From: Polycladidibacter stylochi
Lineage (GTDB): Bacteria; Pseudomonadota; Alphaproteobacteria; Rhizobiales; Stappiaceae
NCBI RefSeq assembly: GCF_001562055.1
Contig: NZ_LLWE01000032.1
Coordinates: 1 to 64,000 of the forward strand
Length of the DNA: 64,000 bases
Reading direction: 5' to 3'
The notes beneath the pieces are model-generated. The model saw only the letters and a program-made list of their open reading frames with translations, was not told the DNA's origin and did not search any database. Positions 18,431-26,766 of the stretch are shown here, piece after piece. Each line of letters begins with the position of its first letter. Position 1 is the first letter of the stretch. A program made the position numbers and the translations under genes.

Positions 18431-20179
18431 TTATTCTTGTATTTCCAGATCCAGTTCGCCGCCCCATTCATTGATGGCGTTAATATCTGGGCCCATAGCA
18501 ACTTCTGTTTTCCGTTCGACAACAAACTCAACAACAACCGGAACGCGGAACTCATCGCGTAATTTCCGTGCTTTCTCGAGAGCACCTTTGATTTCATTGG
18601 GATCAAAAACTCGAATTGCTTTACAGCCCAAGCCCTCGATGACTGATTTAAAATCAACGCCGTAACCACCCGTCGGACTGTTGATGTTTTCAAAGCCTAA
18701 ATCGAGGCAATAGTCGATATTGAAAGCCTTTTGCGACATTCGAATGAGCCCGAGATAGGCATTGTTAATCAGCACGTGGATATAGGGGATGTTGAACTGT
18801 GCCGCCACTGCCAGCTCTTCGAGTAAGAATTGGAAATCATAGTCCCCTGAAACGGCAACGACTTCTTTTTCCGGTTCAGCTTTGGCAGCACCTATGGCAG
18901 CCGGCATTGTCCAGCCCAGTGGTCCAGCTTGAGCGGCATTAATCCAATGACGCGGCTTTTGAACATGTAGCATTTGCGCCGCTTGAATTTGTGTATTGCC
19001 GATTGTGGCAACATAACGAGTTTCGCCGTCAAAGACTCCATTCATCTCCTTGAAAACACGTTGTTGCTTAATAGGCGTTTGATCATAATCATTACGACGT
19101 TTCATGGTGCGCTTGCGCATATTGCATTCACCAACCCAGGCACTTCGATCCTTAAGCTGTCCGCTCTCTTTCATTTCCTTGGCGATTTGTACAAATAGCT
19201 CAAGAGCTGCTTTCGCATCTGATGCAATGCCAAGGTCAGGTGAGAAAATGCGGCCAATTTGGGTCGGCTCTACATCTACATGAATGAACTTGCGACCTTT
19301 CTGGTATGTTTCCAGCTTGCCCGTATGGCGGTTGGCAAAGCGGTTGCCGATACCAAATATGAAATCACTTTCAAGGAAATTCGCATTACCGTAACGGGTG
19401 TTGGTCTGCATACCCATTTGGCCAATCATAAGCTCATGCGCATCTGGAATCGCGCCCCAACCGCGAAGTGTTGGTATAACTGGCACACCTGTAATCTCGG
19501 CAAACTCTACCAGTAAATCCGCAGCACCGGCTGAAATAACCCCGCCACCAGTAACAATTATAGGCTTGTCTGCCTCATTTAGCATTTCCAGCGCTTTAGC
19601 AGCTTGTGCCCGTGTTGCCTTGGGTTTGGAAGGTTCTAGCGGTTCATAGAGATCGATATCGAATTCAATTTCTTGCATTTGCACATCAAGCGGCAAATCG
19701 AGCAAAACAGGTCCGGGGCGATTGGAACGCATTTCATAAAATGCCCGCTGGAAGTAACCCGGCATTTGAGCGCCATCACGAATAGTTTTTGCAAGTTTGG
19801 CTACCGGTTTAGCAATCGATTCAATATCTACAGCCTGGAAGTCTTCCTTATCCAACTTAGCAACAGGGGCCTGACCAGTTAGGCAAAGAATTGGAATAGA
19901 ATCAGCAGCTGCGGCATATAAACCTGTAAGCATATCAGTGCCAGCAGGACCAGATGTACCTACGCAAAGGCCAATATTGCCTTGTTTGGCACGTGTATAC
20001 CCCTCGGCCATGTGGCTGGCACCTTCCACATGACGGCAAATAATATGCTCAATACCACCAAGTTTTTCCATAGCTGCGTAAAATGGATTGATGGCTGCGC
20101 CAGGTACACCAAAAGCAACACTAACGCCTTCTTTTTTAAGAATTTGCACAGCTGCTTCAATAGCTCTTAGTTTTGGCAT
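18431..20179 (-). CDS. gcl: Glyoxylate carboligase
   Basis: 582 residues of the thiamine-diphosphate acetolactate-synthase family. It joins two glyoxylate molecules to tartronate semialdehyde plus CO2. The hallmark is Val51 in CRHVEGASH, where almost all other ThDP enzymes have Glu; Gcl is known for this. The cofactor motif reads [15 protein letters not shown] with the closing NN. Start set at ATG 20179, since GGAGAA precedes it and Val then falls at 51 as in E. coli. It opens the gcl-hyi-glxR-glycerate kinase operon under a divergent GntR regulator. Confidence 0.95.
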   Translation of the reverse strand: MPKLRAIEAAVQILKKEGVSVAFGVPGAAINPFYAAMEKLGGIEHIICRHVEGASHMAEGYTRAKQGNIGLCVGTSGPAGTDMLTGLYAAAADSIPILCLTGQAPVAKLDKEDFQAVDIESIAKPVAKLAKTIRDGAQMPGYFQRAFYEMRSNRPGPVLLDLPLDVQMQEIEFDIDLYEPLEPSKPKATRAQAAKALEMLNEADKPIIVTGGGVISAGAADLLVEFAEITGVPVIPTLRGWGAIPDAHELMIGQMGMQTNTRYGNANFLESDFIFGIGNRFANRHTGKLETYQKGRKFIHVDVEPTQIGRIFSPDLGIASDAKAALELFVQIAKEMKESGQLKDRSAWVGECNMRKRTMKRRNDYDQTPIKQQRVFKEMNGVFDGETRYVATIGNTQIQAAQMLHVQKPRHWINAAQAGPLGWTMPAAIGAAKAEPEKEVVAVSGDYDFQFLLEELAVAAQFNIPYIHVLINNAYLGLIRMSQKAFNIDYCLDLGFENINSPTGGYGVDFKSVIEGLGCKAIRVFDPNEIKGALEKARKLRDEFRVPVVVEFVVERKTEVAMGPDINAINEWGGELDLEIQE

Positions 20180-20557
20180 GAATTTCTCCATTATTATTTA
20201 TATATTGAAAAGACATTCTCTCAATTACTTTTCTTGTTCGTTTTTATTAGCAATGAGTGCTTCTGTATTCTCACCAATAGATTGGTCTTACCTAGAGAAA
20301 GAATCGACCAACCTCACTTGGTATGTATGAATGTATCATCTAACATTTCAGATGTAAGATAGCGTAAGTACCTATAGGTAAATTAAAGACTCTCATTTAT
20401 GATGATTAATGAATATGCAGTTGAAAAGTGTTTTGAAAAATGTTCAGTACACTGAAATCACTCTAAAATTATCAAATGGCACCGCAAAACGGCAACCAAT
20501 CATCTCCCAAGCAATGTGTTTGTTATTAAGAGTTGAGAAGACAAAAAAGAGAAAACA
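20180..20557. promoter_or_regulatory. Divergent promoter region gcl / gntR
   Basis: About 378 AT-rich bases without a gene. It carries a perfect 12-bp palindrome TACCTATAGGTA at 20369-20380 and an inverted pair TTGGTC (20282-20287) and GACCAA (20306-20311). Either could be the operator of the neighbouring GntR protein. Neither matches a site I can name. Confidence 0.5.
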
Positions 20558-21196
20558 ATGGAAATAATAAAGCGGCCGCCGTCACTTGCAGAAATCGCTA
20601 CAAGTAAACTTAGAAAAGCAATTATTACCGGCGAGCTGAAACTAGGTGACATTCTTTCAGAAAACGACTTAGCTGATCGCCTGTGCGTTAGCAAAACGCC
20701 CATTCGCAATGCCATTGGGCAAATGAAAGTAGAGGGGTTGGTAGAGGTTATACCGCAAAAGGGAACCTACGTGTTTTCGCTCGATAATGTGCGTCTGCAG
20801 CGCTTTTCTGAGCACAGGATTGTTTTGGAACAAGCTGCACTAAAGTTATCGGCAGAGCGAAATTTACAAGCCCTGCAACAAAAGCTAGCGCAAATAATTG
20901 AAAAAATGCCAGCCGCCCACGAAAGTGGTTCCATGAACGAGTTTCTCTCGCTTGACATGGAGTTTCATCAAGCCTTTTTCGATTACTCTGGAAACATTTA
21001 CCTCTCCGAAAGCTACGCTATGATTGCCGCAAAAAACTGTGCCATTTGTGCTCATCTAGGAGAAAATATAGTTCAAATTGACATGGCCCGCCAAGAACAT
21101 GCCTTACTACTTGATTTATTGTGCCAAAACAAAATAACAAAAGCCGTTCAGCTTCTTGAGCTGCACATTAAGCACTGCACGAATACGGTATATTAA
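20558..21196 (+). CDS. GntR family transcriptional regulator (FCD/FadR type)
   Basis: 212 residues. The N-terminal winged helix-turn-helix reads IATSKLRKAIITGELKLGD, LSENDLADRLCVSKTPIRNA and GLVEVIPQKGTYV. The C-terminal helical FCD domain has DMEFHQAFFDYSGN and the late ELHIKHC, which often bind a metal and an organic acid. It is transcribed away from gcl, so it probably controls the glyoxylate operon in answer to an acid such as glyoxylate or a precursor. Convergent with the RpiR gene. Confidence 0.88.
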   Translation: MEIIKRPPSLAEIATSKLRKAIITGELKLGDILSENDLADRLCVSKTPIRNAIGQMKVEGLVEVIPQKGTYVFSLDNVRLQRFSEHRIVLEQAALKLSAERNLQALQQKLAQIIEKMPAAHESGSMNEFLSLDMEFHQAFFDYSGNIYLSESYAMIAAKNCAICAHLGENIVQIDMARQEHALLLDLLCQNKITKAVQLLELHIKHCTNTVY

Positions 21197-21223
21197 AGTA
21201 CTCACCGCACTAAGGTTTACAAC

Positions 21224-22090
21224 TTAAGGAAAGCCTGTTGCCCTGACATCCGACAGGGTACGCTTCATTTCAATAATCTTGTCCTGATGCTCGTCTGTTA
21301 GTCGCATACTCACAAGTGTTGAAATGATATCTATTACAATCATTGCCGCTATTCGGCTAATGGTTGGTGTGTACAGATCAGTATTTTCAAGTGTTTCAAT
21401 TACAATAGGGCAATCGCAGCGCTGCGCTAAAGGCTTGTCTAAACTACCTGAAAGCCCGATGACTTTCGCGCCTTGCATTTGCGCAACACGGCAGGCCTGC
21501 AAAATTTCACGGGTTGCACCCGTATTCGATATTGCAATTACCACATCGCCAGGGCGCAACATCGCCGCCGTAACTATCATTTGGTGGCTATCTGTTACAG
21601 CCCCACATGGTTTGCCAAATAGCGGAAACTTTTGTTGGGCATCAATCGCCGAAATACCCGAAGCACCTAGGCCAAAAAACTGTATTTGTTGCGCTGTCGT
21701 TATAATGTCGACGGCGCTTAGAATTTGCTCTTCTGACAGCTTTGATCGAACCCGGTTTAAGCTGTGCATGTTAAAGTCAAAAATTTTAGCGATAACTTCA
21801 TCAGGACCGTCATCTGCAGAAATAGCACTATGCGAGGCAGTGCTTGCGTAAGCAAGTGATTTTGCAATCTCGATTTTTAACTCTTGAAAACCACTATAAC
21901 CTACAGATACACAAAACCTGATAACCGAAGGTTCGCTTACTTCTGCTTTCGCGGCGATGTCAGAGAGTCGTAGATTCGTAACTTCCTCTGGATTTGAAAG
22001 CACAAAATGCGCAACTTTTTCTTGCGAACGCTTTAAGCTTGGCAGCTTTTGTTCGATAATATCAAGTATGTTTTCGCTATTTTCGTTCAT
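21224..22090 (-). CDS. RpiR/MurR family transcriptional regulator
   Basis: 288 residues with an N-terminal RpiR helix-turn-helix (LRLSDIAAKAEVSEPSVIRF) and a C-terminal SIS sugar-phosphate domain (FFGLGASGISAIDAQQKF, VVIAISNTGATREILQACR, VIGLSG). Such regulators sense phosphosugars. It is the last gene of the minus operon that begins with the cupin isomerase, nine bases after the lactonase gene, so it likely controls that operon and the divergent TRAP operon through feedback by a phosphorylated intermediate. Confidence 0.9.
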   Translation of the reverse strand: MNENSENILDIIEQKLPSLKRSQEKVAHFVLSNPEEVTNLRLSDIAAKAEVSEPSVIRFCVSVGYSGFQELKIEIAKSLAYASTASHSAISADDGPDEVIAKIFDFNMHSLNRVRSKLSEEQILSAVDIITTAQQIQFFGLGASGISAIDAQQKFPLFGKPCGAVTDSHQMIVTAAMLRPGDVVIAISNTGATREILQACRVAQMQGAKVIGLSGSLDKPLAQRCDCPIVIETLENTDLYTPTISRIAAMIVIDIISTLVSMRLTDEHQDKIIEMKRTLSDVRATGFP

Positions 22091-22099
22091 TGGTCACAC

Positions 22100-22918
22100 T
22101 TAAACTATTTCGATGCAATCTAATGCAATCGGCACGAGAGGGGAAGGCAAATCTATTGTCAAAGACGCGTATTCCTGCTTGAGTAATGCAAAATCTTCCT
22201 CCGTTGCACTATTAAATTCAAACATTCCGAAATGATGCGCAATTAAATGCGATATCTCACAATGAAGGCACAATTTTACAGCTTCTGATGCACTCATGTT
22301 TCCCGGCACACCGTTATCAGCTCTTTCTTTGTCCCTGCCATTCACTGGCAAAAACGCAATATCAGGCTTTACCCGTGAGAGCTCATTGTATAGCTCTGGG
22401 TCAGCAACACTATCACCAGAATGATACAGACAAGTATTACCATCGGAAATTGCATATCCGAGATAATAATCCTGCCCCTTGTCGTTTTGCTTACGTACTT
22501 CATGATAGGAAGGCAAAACCGAAACCTCAAGCTTGCCAAACGTCAAAACATCTCCTGCACTAGCAAAATAAATTTTGGCGTCGCGTCCTATACGTTCGCG
22601 TGCTTTTTGTGCTTCAGCTGCCGGTACCACAAACGCAACATCATGATGTTGCTCTGCGATATGAGATAAGGTCTCGCCATCCATATGGTCTGTATGTGCA
22701 TGTGTTATGAGCACAACATCAGGACATGGTAAGTCTTGTGGCTTAACTGGTATGGGCATCATACGCTGGTGCGGAAACTTGGTACCTGCATATTTCACAG
22801 CCAAGCTATCACTCAAGTAAGGATCAATGAGCAATCGTGTCCCAGAAAAGTCGATCCAGAACCCTGCTTGTCCGCACCAATATGCTTGGTTTTTGTTTAT
22901 TTTCTGAGGAATTTTCAC
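22100..22918 (-). CDS. Metallo-beta-lactamase fold hydrolase (UlaG-like lactonase)
   Basis: 272 residues. The metal site is HAHTDHMDG near residue 73, with further ligands in HSGDSVADP and IAHHFGMFEF. The overall pattern (CGQAGFWIDFSGTRLLIDPYL at the start) matches the UlaG group, which opens L-ascorbate-6-phosphate lactone. A GTG start has AAGGTG six bases upstream and lies three bases after the dehydrogenase gene. In context it may hydrolyse a sugar lactone produced by one of the adjacent dehydrogenases. The substrate is inference. Confidence 0.82.
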   Translation of the reverse strand: MKIPQKINKNQAYWCGQAGFWIDFSGTRLLIDPYLSDSLAVKYAGTKFPHQRMMPIPVKPQDLPCPDVVLITHAHTDHMDGETLSHIAEQHHDVAFVVPAAEAQKARERIGRDAKIYFASAGDVLTFGKLEVSVLPSYHEVRKQNDKGQDYYLGYAISDGNTCLYHSGDSVADPELYNELSRVKPDIAFLPVNGRDKERADNGVPGNMSASEAVKLCLHCEISHLIAHHFGMFEFNSATEEDFALLKQEYASLTIDLPSPLVPIALDCIEIV

Positions 22919-22921
22919 GAT

Positions 22922-23854
22922 TTACACCTTACAGTCCTTGAGTAGGTTATCGACGCTCACCTGCGTCACTCGTTCCACGCTTTGCGCTGTAAATCCGCCG
23001 ATATGCGATGTGAGGATACACCTTTCATGGGCCAGCAATTCACTGGGCTGCGGCGGCTCGGTGTCGAACACATCGGTGGCATATGCAGCCACCCGTGCCT
23101 GGTTCATTGCCTTCAGCAGTTCATTTTGGTCGACAAGGCCGGCACGCGCGGTGTTCACGATTACCGCACCCGGTTTGAGTTGCTGCAAAACCTTGGCATC
23201 GAGAACCGGTTGGGCATTTTCAGGCAGTGGCATATGTAAGCTCAGCGCATCACATTCACGCAAAATCGGCTCGATCTGATCGTACTGCTCAAATGTACCG
23301 AACTGCTTGAGTTCTTCACCATCGCTATAAGGATCATAACCAATCACCCTTGCGTTGAGTTTCAAGAGCTTTTGCGCCACCAGCTTGCCAATAGCCCCCA
23401 GCCCCAACACCGCAACTGTAGATCCGGCGATTTCGCAGCCACGAATGCGCGGCCAGGCCCCATCGCGTATTCCCCGATCGCTTGCCGGAATATGGCGCAA
23501 TGCAGCCAGCATTAATGCCAGTGTCAACTCGGCCACACCATTTGCATTGGAACCAACAGCGCGTTCGACCCGAATGTTGTTTTCTTCCAAAAGCTTGATG
23601 GGCAGGTTATCAACACCAACCCCGTTACGCGAGATCACTTGCAAGGATTTCGCGGCATGGATAACTTTTGGCGATACCGGCTCCACACCGGCAATCCACC
23701 CCCAGCAGTCAGGCACCGCCGCAATCAACTCCGCCTCCGAAGGGATTTTGCCAGGTGTTGGTATCACCAGTTCAAAGCCCTCGTCTTCGAGCTTGCGAAG
23801 GGCGGGCGGTACGCTCTGTGTCATTGAGCGCGGTGTCACAAGAATACGTTTCAT
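22922..23854 (-). CDS. D-2-hydroxyacid dehydrogenase (phosphoglycerate dehydrogenase-like)
   Basis: 310 residues, the short form without an ACT domain. VLGLGAIGKLVAQKLLKL binds NAD; the catalytic Arg is in NTARAGLVDQ, Glu in DVFDTEPPQ and His in TSHIGGFTAQS. It would oxidise or reduce a 2-hydroxy acid with NAD. It overlaps the AroE-like gene by four bases (ATGA), so they are translationally coupled. Because it is embedded in a sugar-acid operon, serine biosynthesis is not its likely job. Confidence 0.85.
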   Translation of the reverse strand: MKRILVTPRSMTQSVPPALRKLEDEGFELVIPTPGKIPSEAELIAAVPDCWGWIAGVEPVSPKVIHAAKSLQVISRNGVGVDNLPIKLLEENNIRVERAVGSNANGVAELTLALMLAALRHIPASDRGIRDGAWPRIRGCEIAGSTVAVLGLGAIGKLVAQKLLKLNARVIGYDPYSDGEELKQFGTFEQYDQIEPILRECDALSLHMPLPENAQPVLDAKVLQQLKPGAVIVNTARAGLVDQNELLKAMNQARVAAYATDVFDTEPPQPSELLAHERCILTSHIGGFTAQSVERVTQVSVDNLLKDCKV

Positions 23855-24804
23855 GATGCACGCCCACTTGCTTTTTTCGCAATATTGGAGAGTTCGTCAA
23901 ACTGCGGCCCGGATGTGGGAATTGCCACATCAAACACCTCGGCAATCACTTGTGTCCAACCGTGCAAGAAGTAACTCCAGCCGTTTTCAACCTGCAACCC
24001 TTTCGCCTCTTTTTGCCCGTTGGCCTGATCAAGGAACACAAGATCGCCGCGGTAATTCAACTCCCATACAACCGCCGCTTCAGGCAATTGCACAGCATCG
24101 GTGAAGGGCGATCCGGGTGCATCCTTACCCAGGCCGGTGGCATTGATAATGAGCGAACCTGAAGGTAGGGCGGCGGCAATCCGGTCGTTATCGCCAGGGG
24201 TCGGTGCCAGACAATAGGACACGGGAATATCGATCCCCATTTCCTCATGGATTGCCTTGATATGATCCAACCGCTTTTGCGAGCGGTTCGAGACAATGAT
24301 TTGCGCCGGGCGGTTGTTTGCAGCCATGGCTTTAATCGCATGCCAGGTAATGGCAATTGTTGAGCCACCAGCCCCCATGGAAAGTAAATGGCCCGCAGTA
24401 TTGGCAAAGTGGTTTGGCGCTAAAAAGCCATCTATTGCCAACCCCGAGGAAATGGGGTCTTTGGCATGGGCAATCAGCTTGCCATCGCGCTTGGAGATAC
24501 ACGATACCTCACTCATCAAGGTCGCATGGGGATCGATTTCATCGAACATATCCTTACATGCTTCGAACAAGTCCAGCTTGTGGGTGGTTACCAGTGCCCC
24601 CATGGAATGGGGATCATCACGAATAAAAGCAACCGCTTCGCGATAGCGCTGCGGGTCATCATGAAGGGCAAAGTCCATCCCGCGAATAAGCGCATTGTCA
24701 AGCCCGAGATATTCGGCCCAAGCCGGGAATACCTTCATGATCGAGCTTTGCGCCGTGGTCACGCCGATAAAGTAAAGTGTTGGCTGTTGTGCCGGACTAT
24801 ACAT
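23851..24804 (-). CDS. AroE-like (shikimate dehydrogenase fold) oxidoreductase
   Basis: 317 residues. The N-terminal substrate domain keeps the catalytic Lys in ALVTTHKLDLF and an Asp in AHAKDPISSGL, and the Rossmann part shows SMGAGGSTIAITWHAI and VSNRSQKRLDHI, then INATGLGKDAPGSP. It is longer and more divergent than biosynthetic AroE and carries an extended C-terminus. The start ATG 24804 has GGGAGG seven bases upstream and overlaps the aldolase gene by eight bases. In this operon it probably oxidises a polyol, sugar acid or cyclic hydroxy compound. Quinate or shikimate are possible but unproven. Confidence 0.78.
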   Translation of the reverse strand: MYSPAQQPTLYFIGVTTAQSSIMKVFPAWAEYLGLDNALIRGMDFALHDDPQRYREAVAFIRDDPHSMGALVTTHKLDLFEACKDMFDEIDPHATLMSEVSCISKRDGKLIAHAKDPISSGLAIDGFLAPNHFANTAGHLLSMGAGGSTIAITWHAIKAMAANNRPAQIIVSNRSQKRLDHIKAIHEEMGIDIPVSYCLAPTPGDNDRIAAALPSGSLIINATGLGKDAPGSPFTDAVQLPEAAVVWELNYRGDLVFLDQANGQKEAKGLQVENGWSYFLHGWTQVIAEVFDVAIPTSGPQFDELSNIAKKASGRAS

Positions 24805-25453
24805 TTTTTTCCTCCCGTAACGCACGCAGGCACGCAACAGCATCACGTGCATTTTGCGTAATTCTCGCCCAATTGCCTTCAGCAATATCCTGGCGCGTTG
24901 CAATCCAGGTGCCGCCAATACCGCGTACGTTGGGCATGCTCAGCCACTGAGCCATGTTATCCGGGTTCACCCCACCGGTAGGGTTAAAGCCCACATCCAA
25001 ATGCGCAAATGGTGCCGAAATGCTCTTCAGCATCGCAGGCCCACCCAGCTGCTCTGAAGGAAAGAATTTCAAAAACCTGCAACCATGGCGCAAAGCGATC
25101 TGCAAATCTGAAGGCGTGGCAACCCCGGGCGCATAAGGCAAGTTGGCGCGCTTGGCGGCCTCAATCAACGTTGCATCCGTGCCAGGCGCCAACGCAAACT
25201 CGGCCCCCGCCTTGGCGGCACTTTGAACCTGTTCTTCACTGATAACGGTGCCAGCCCCCACCAGGAAATCCGCACGTTTGCTGGCGATTTGCGCAATAGC
25301 CTCTTGCGCTGCCTGTGTGCGATAGGTGATCTCGGCAACCGGTAAGCCGCCCTCAGCCAAAGCATCGGCAAGATCGAGGGCCTTGTCCGCTGTATCGATG
25401 GCAACAACAGGTATCACGCCAATACTGGCAAGTCGGTCAAATACATTCATCAC
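24797..25453 (-). CDS. KDPG/KHG-type class I aldolase
   Basis: 218 residues of the Eda family. The general-acid Glu41 is in PVAEITYRT, and the Schiff-base Lys129 is in CRFLKFFPSEQLGG; GAGTVIS and FNPTGGVNPDN complete the barrel. These enzymes split 2-keto-3-deoxy sugar acids (or their phosphates) into pyruvate and an aldehyde. It is directly after the cupin isomerase gene. GTG 25453 is chosen because AAGGGC precedes it; ATG 25450 is an alternative. A dehydratase in the divergent operon could supply its 2-keto-3-deoxy substrate. Confidence 0.9.
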   Translation of the reverse strand: MMNVFDRLASIGVIPVVAIDTADKALDLADALAEGGLPVAEITYRTQAAQEAIAQIASKRADFLVGAGTVISEEQVQSAAKAGAEFALAPGTDATLIEAAKRANLPYAPGVATPSDLQIALRHGCRFLKFFPSEQLGGPAMLKSISAPFAHLDVGFNPTGGVNPDNMAQWLSMPNVRGIGGTWIATRQDIAEGNWARITQNARDAVACLRALREEKNV

Positions 25454-25455
25454 AT

Positions 25456-26076
25456 TTAGCCCTTGGTTGCGTAAATTGCTTTTATCTGCTCAGCCCCACG
25501 TGGCTGATAAGAAGCGTTGGGGACCTCTTTCCAGCCTGTGCCATCGGCAACAATTCTGGAGCGCATGCCAAAGGTCTGGGCAATAACCCCATAGTCCTGC
25601 CCGGAATCGGAAGGGTAGGTAAAGCTCATCACAAAGGGTGTTGCGCCGGTATTTACGGAGCGGTGAATCCAAAACGGTGGCACATAGCAAAGTACCCGTG
25701 GCTTGATTTCGATAACGCGGGTCTCGCCCTCCGGCGATTCCATCAGCATGACGCCCTCGCCGCTTTCGCCATAGTAGATTTCAGGGCGGTTGGCGATTGC
25801 ATGAATATGGCCGCGGGTTAAAAAGTACTCATCGCCAATACGCCCGGGCTGCATGTAGGTCACACCAAAGATGAGATCACCGCGCTGTTGCTCCGGGTGC
25901 TGGTCTTGCACTTGATATACAATACGATCGCCTTGCTCTTGCACAGCCTGCTCGAAGGCTTCGCTATCGGCGTAGAGCTGTGTCAGGTCACGCAGTTTTT
26001 TTTGATAGGTTCGCCCGCAATTCCCCAATTTCCCGTTTATTGGGTCAACCAAATGTGCGGAGGGTTCTTTGATCAC
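25456..26076 (-). CDS. Cupin-type phosphoglucose isomerase family protein
   Basis: 206 residues of the archaeal/bacterial cupin PGI family (PF06560). The metal site reads TRGHIHAIANRPEIYYGESG with His, His and Glu ligands, and the third His lies in VPPFWIHRSVNTG. Such enzymes interconvert aldose and ketose phosphates with Fe or Zn. GTG start with GGGAG six bases upstream. It is first in the minus operon and is most likely an isomerase for the pathway sugar phosphate rather than the housekeeping glycolytic enzyme. Confidence 0.85.
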   Translation of the reverse strand: MIKEPSAHLVDPINGKLGNCGRTYQKKLRDLTQLYADSEAFEQAVQEQGDRIVYQVQDQHPEQQRGDLIFGVTYMQPGRIGDEYFLTRGHIHAIANRPEIYYGESGEGVMLMESPEGETRVIEIKPRVLCYVPPFWIHRSVNTGATPFVMSFTYPSDSGQDYGVIAQTFGMRSRIVADGTGWKEVPNASYQPRGAEQIKAIYATKG

Positions 26077-26217
26077 AACTAACTCCCAAAATTAAGTTTT
26101 ACTAACATTTATTCGTTCATAAACATGATTTTTCGCAGAGTCAATCAAAAAAATGATTGCAAACTCTCAATAAATTGATACTTTGATAATAACAAAAACA
26201 AAAAATGGGAGACCAAT
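26077..26217. promoter_or_regulatory. Divergent promoter between isomerase operon and TRAP operon
   Basis: 141 AT-rich bases feed two divergent operons. CAATCA (26142-26147) and TGATTG (26154-26159) form a perfect inverted repeat around a run of A, a plausible operator for the RpiR regulator encoded at the end of the leftward operon. The shared promoter suggests joint control. Confidence 0.55.
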
Positions 26218-26763
26218 ATGAACACTATCCTGCGGGGAGTTTGCGGGGCCGTGTCTCTAATCCTATTCACTTTAATGATCGCAATGGTAATCATCGTGAA
26301 TAGTGTCGTTGTTACTCGCTATGCCTTCTCGTTTTCACCTAGTTGGACTGAAGAAATCACTCGCTACGCTATGGTATGGATGGTCATGCTTGGCGCCGCG
26401 GTCATTGGTTTGTTTGAAGACCATATTGGCTTGTACTTGCTTCGATCAAAGATCAGCCCGCGTCTATACATTCTATTACAGAATATCATTAGGTTGTTGT
26501 CTGCAGCTGTTGCCGCACTCATTGCCTGGACCGGCTTCAAGTTTGCCTTTTCATTGGCAAACATTTTTGCGCCAGGTAGCCAAATTTCAATGATGATTCC
26601 GACACTAGCAGTACCTGTAGGGGCTACCTTGCTTTCTGTTTTTAGTCTCGTTCTCGTTTGTAATGATCTGCGCCTGATAATGGGTATGAAACGTATGCAC
26701 TTACCAGAACAGGCCCACTTCATGGACGGTTCATTCAACGCTGAGCCTGATGAAGGAAATTAA
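26218..26763 (+). CDS. TRAP transporter small membrane subunit DctQ
   Basis: 181 residues with four membrane segments. VVTRYAFSFSPSWTEEITRY followed by WMVMLGAAVIGLFEDHIGL is the DctQ pattern (W-x-E-E-x-x-R). It pairs with the large subunit encoded four bases downstream to form a secondary, Na+-driven uptake system for organic acids. GGGAG precedes the ATG. No gene for the periplasmic DctP binding protein is present anywhere in this window, which is unusual for a TRAP operon. Confidence 0.9.
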   Translation: MNTILRGVCGAVSLILFTLMIAMVIIVNSVVVTRYAFSFSPSWTEEITRYAMVWMVMLGAAVIGLFEDHIGLYLLRSKISPRLYILLQNIIRLLSAAVAALIAWTGFKFAFSLANIFAPGSQISMMIPTLAVPVGATLLSVFSLVLVCNDLRLIMGMKRMHLPEQAHFMDGSFNAEPDEGN

Positions 26764-26766
26764 AAT

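Noticed and set aside
22922-23854. Assignment of the hydroxyacid dehydrogenase as serine-pathway SerA
   Set aside because: Too short for SerA with a regulatory domain and embedded in a catabolic operon.
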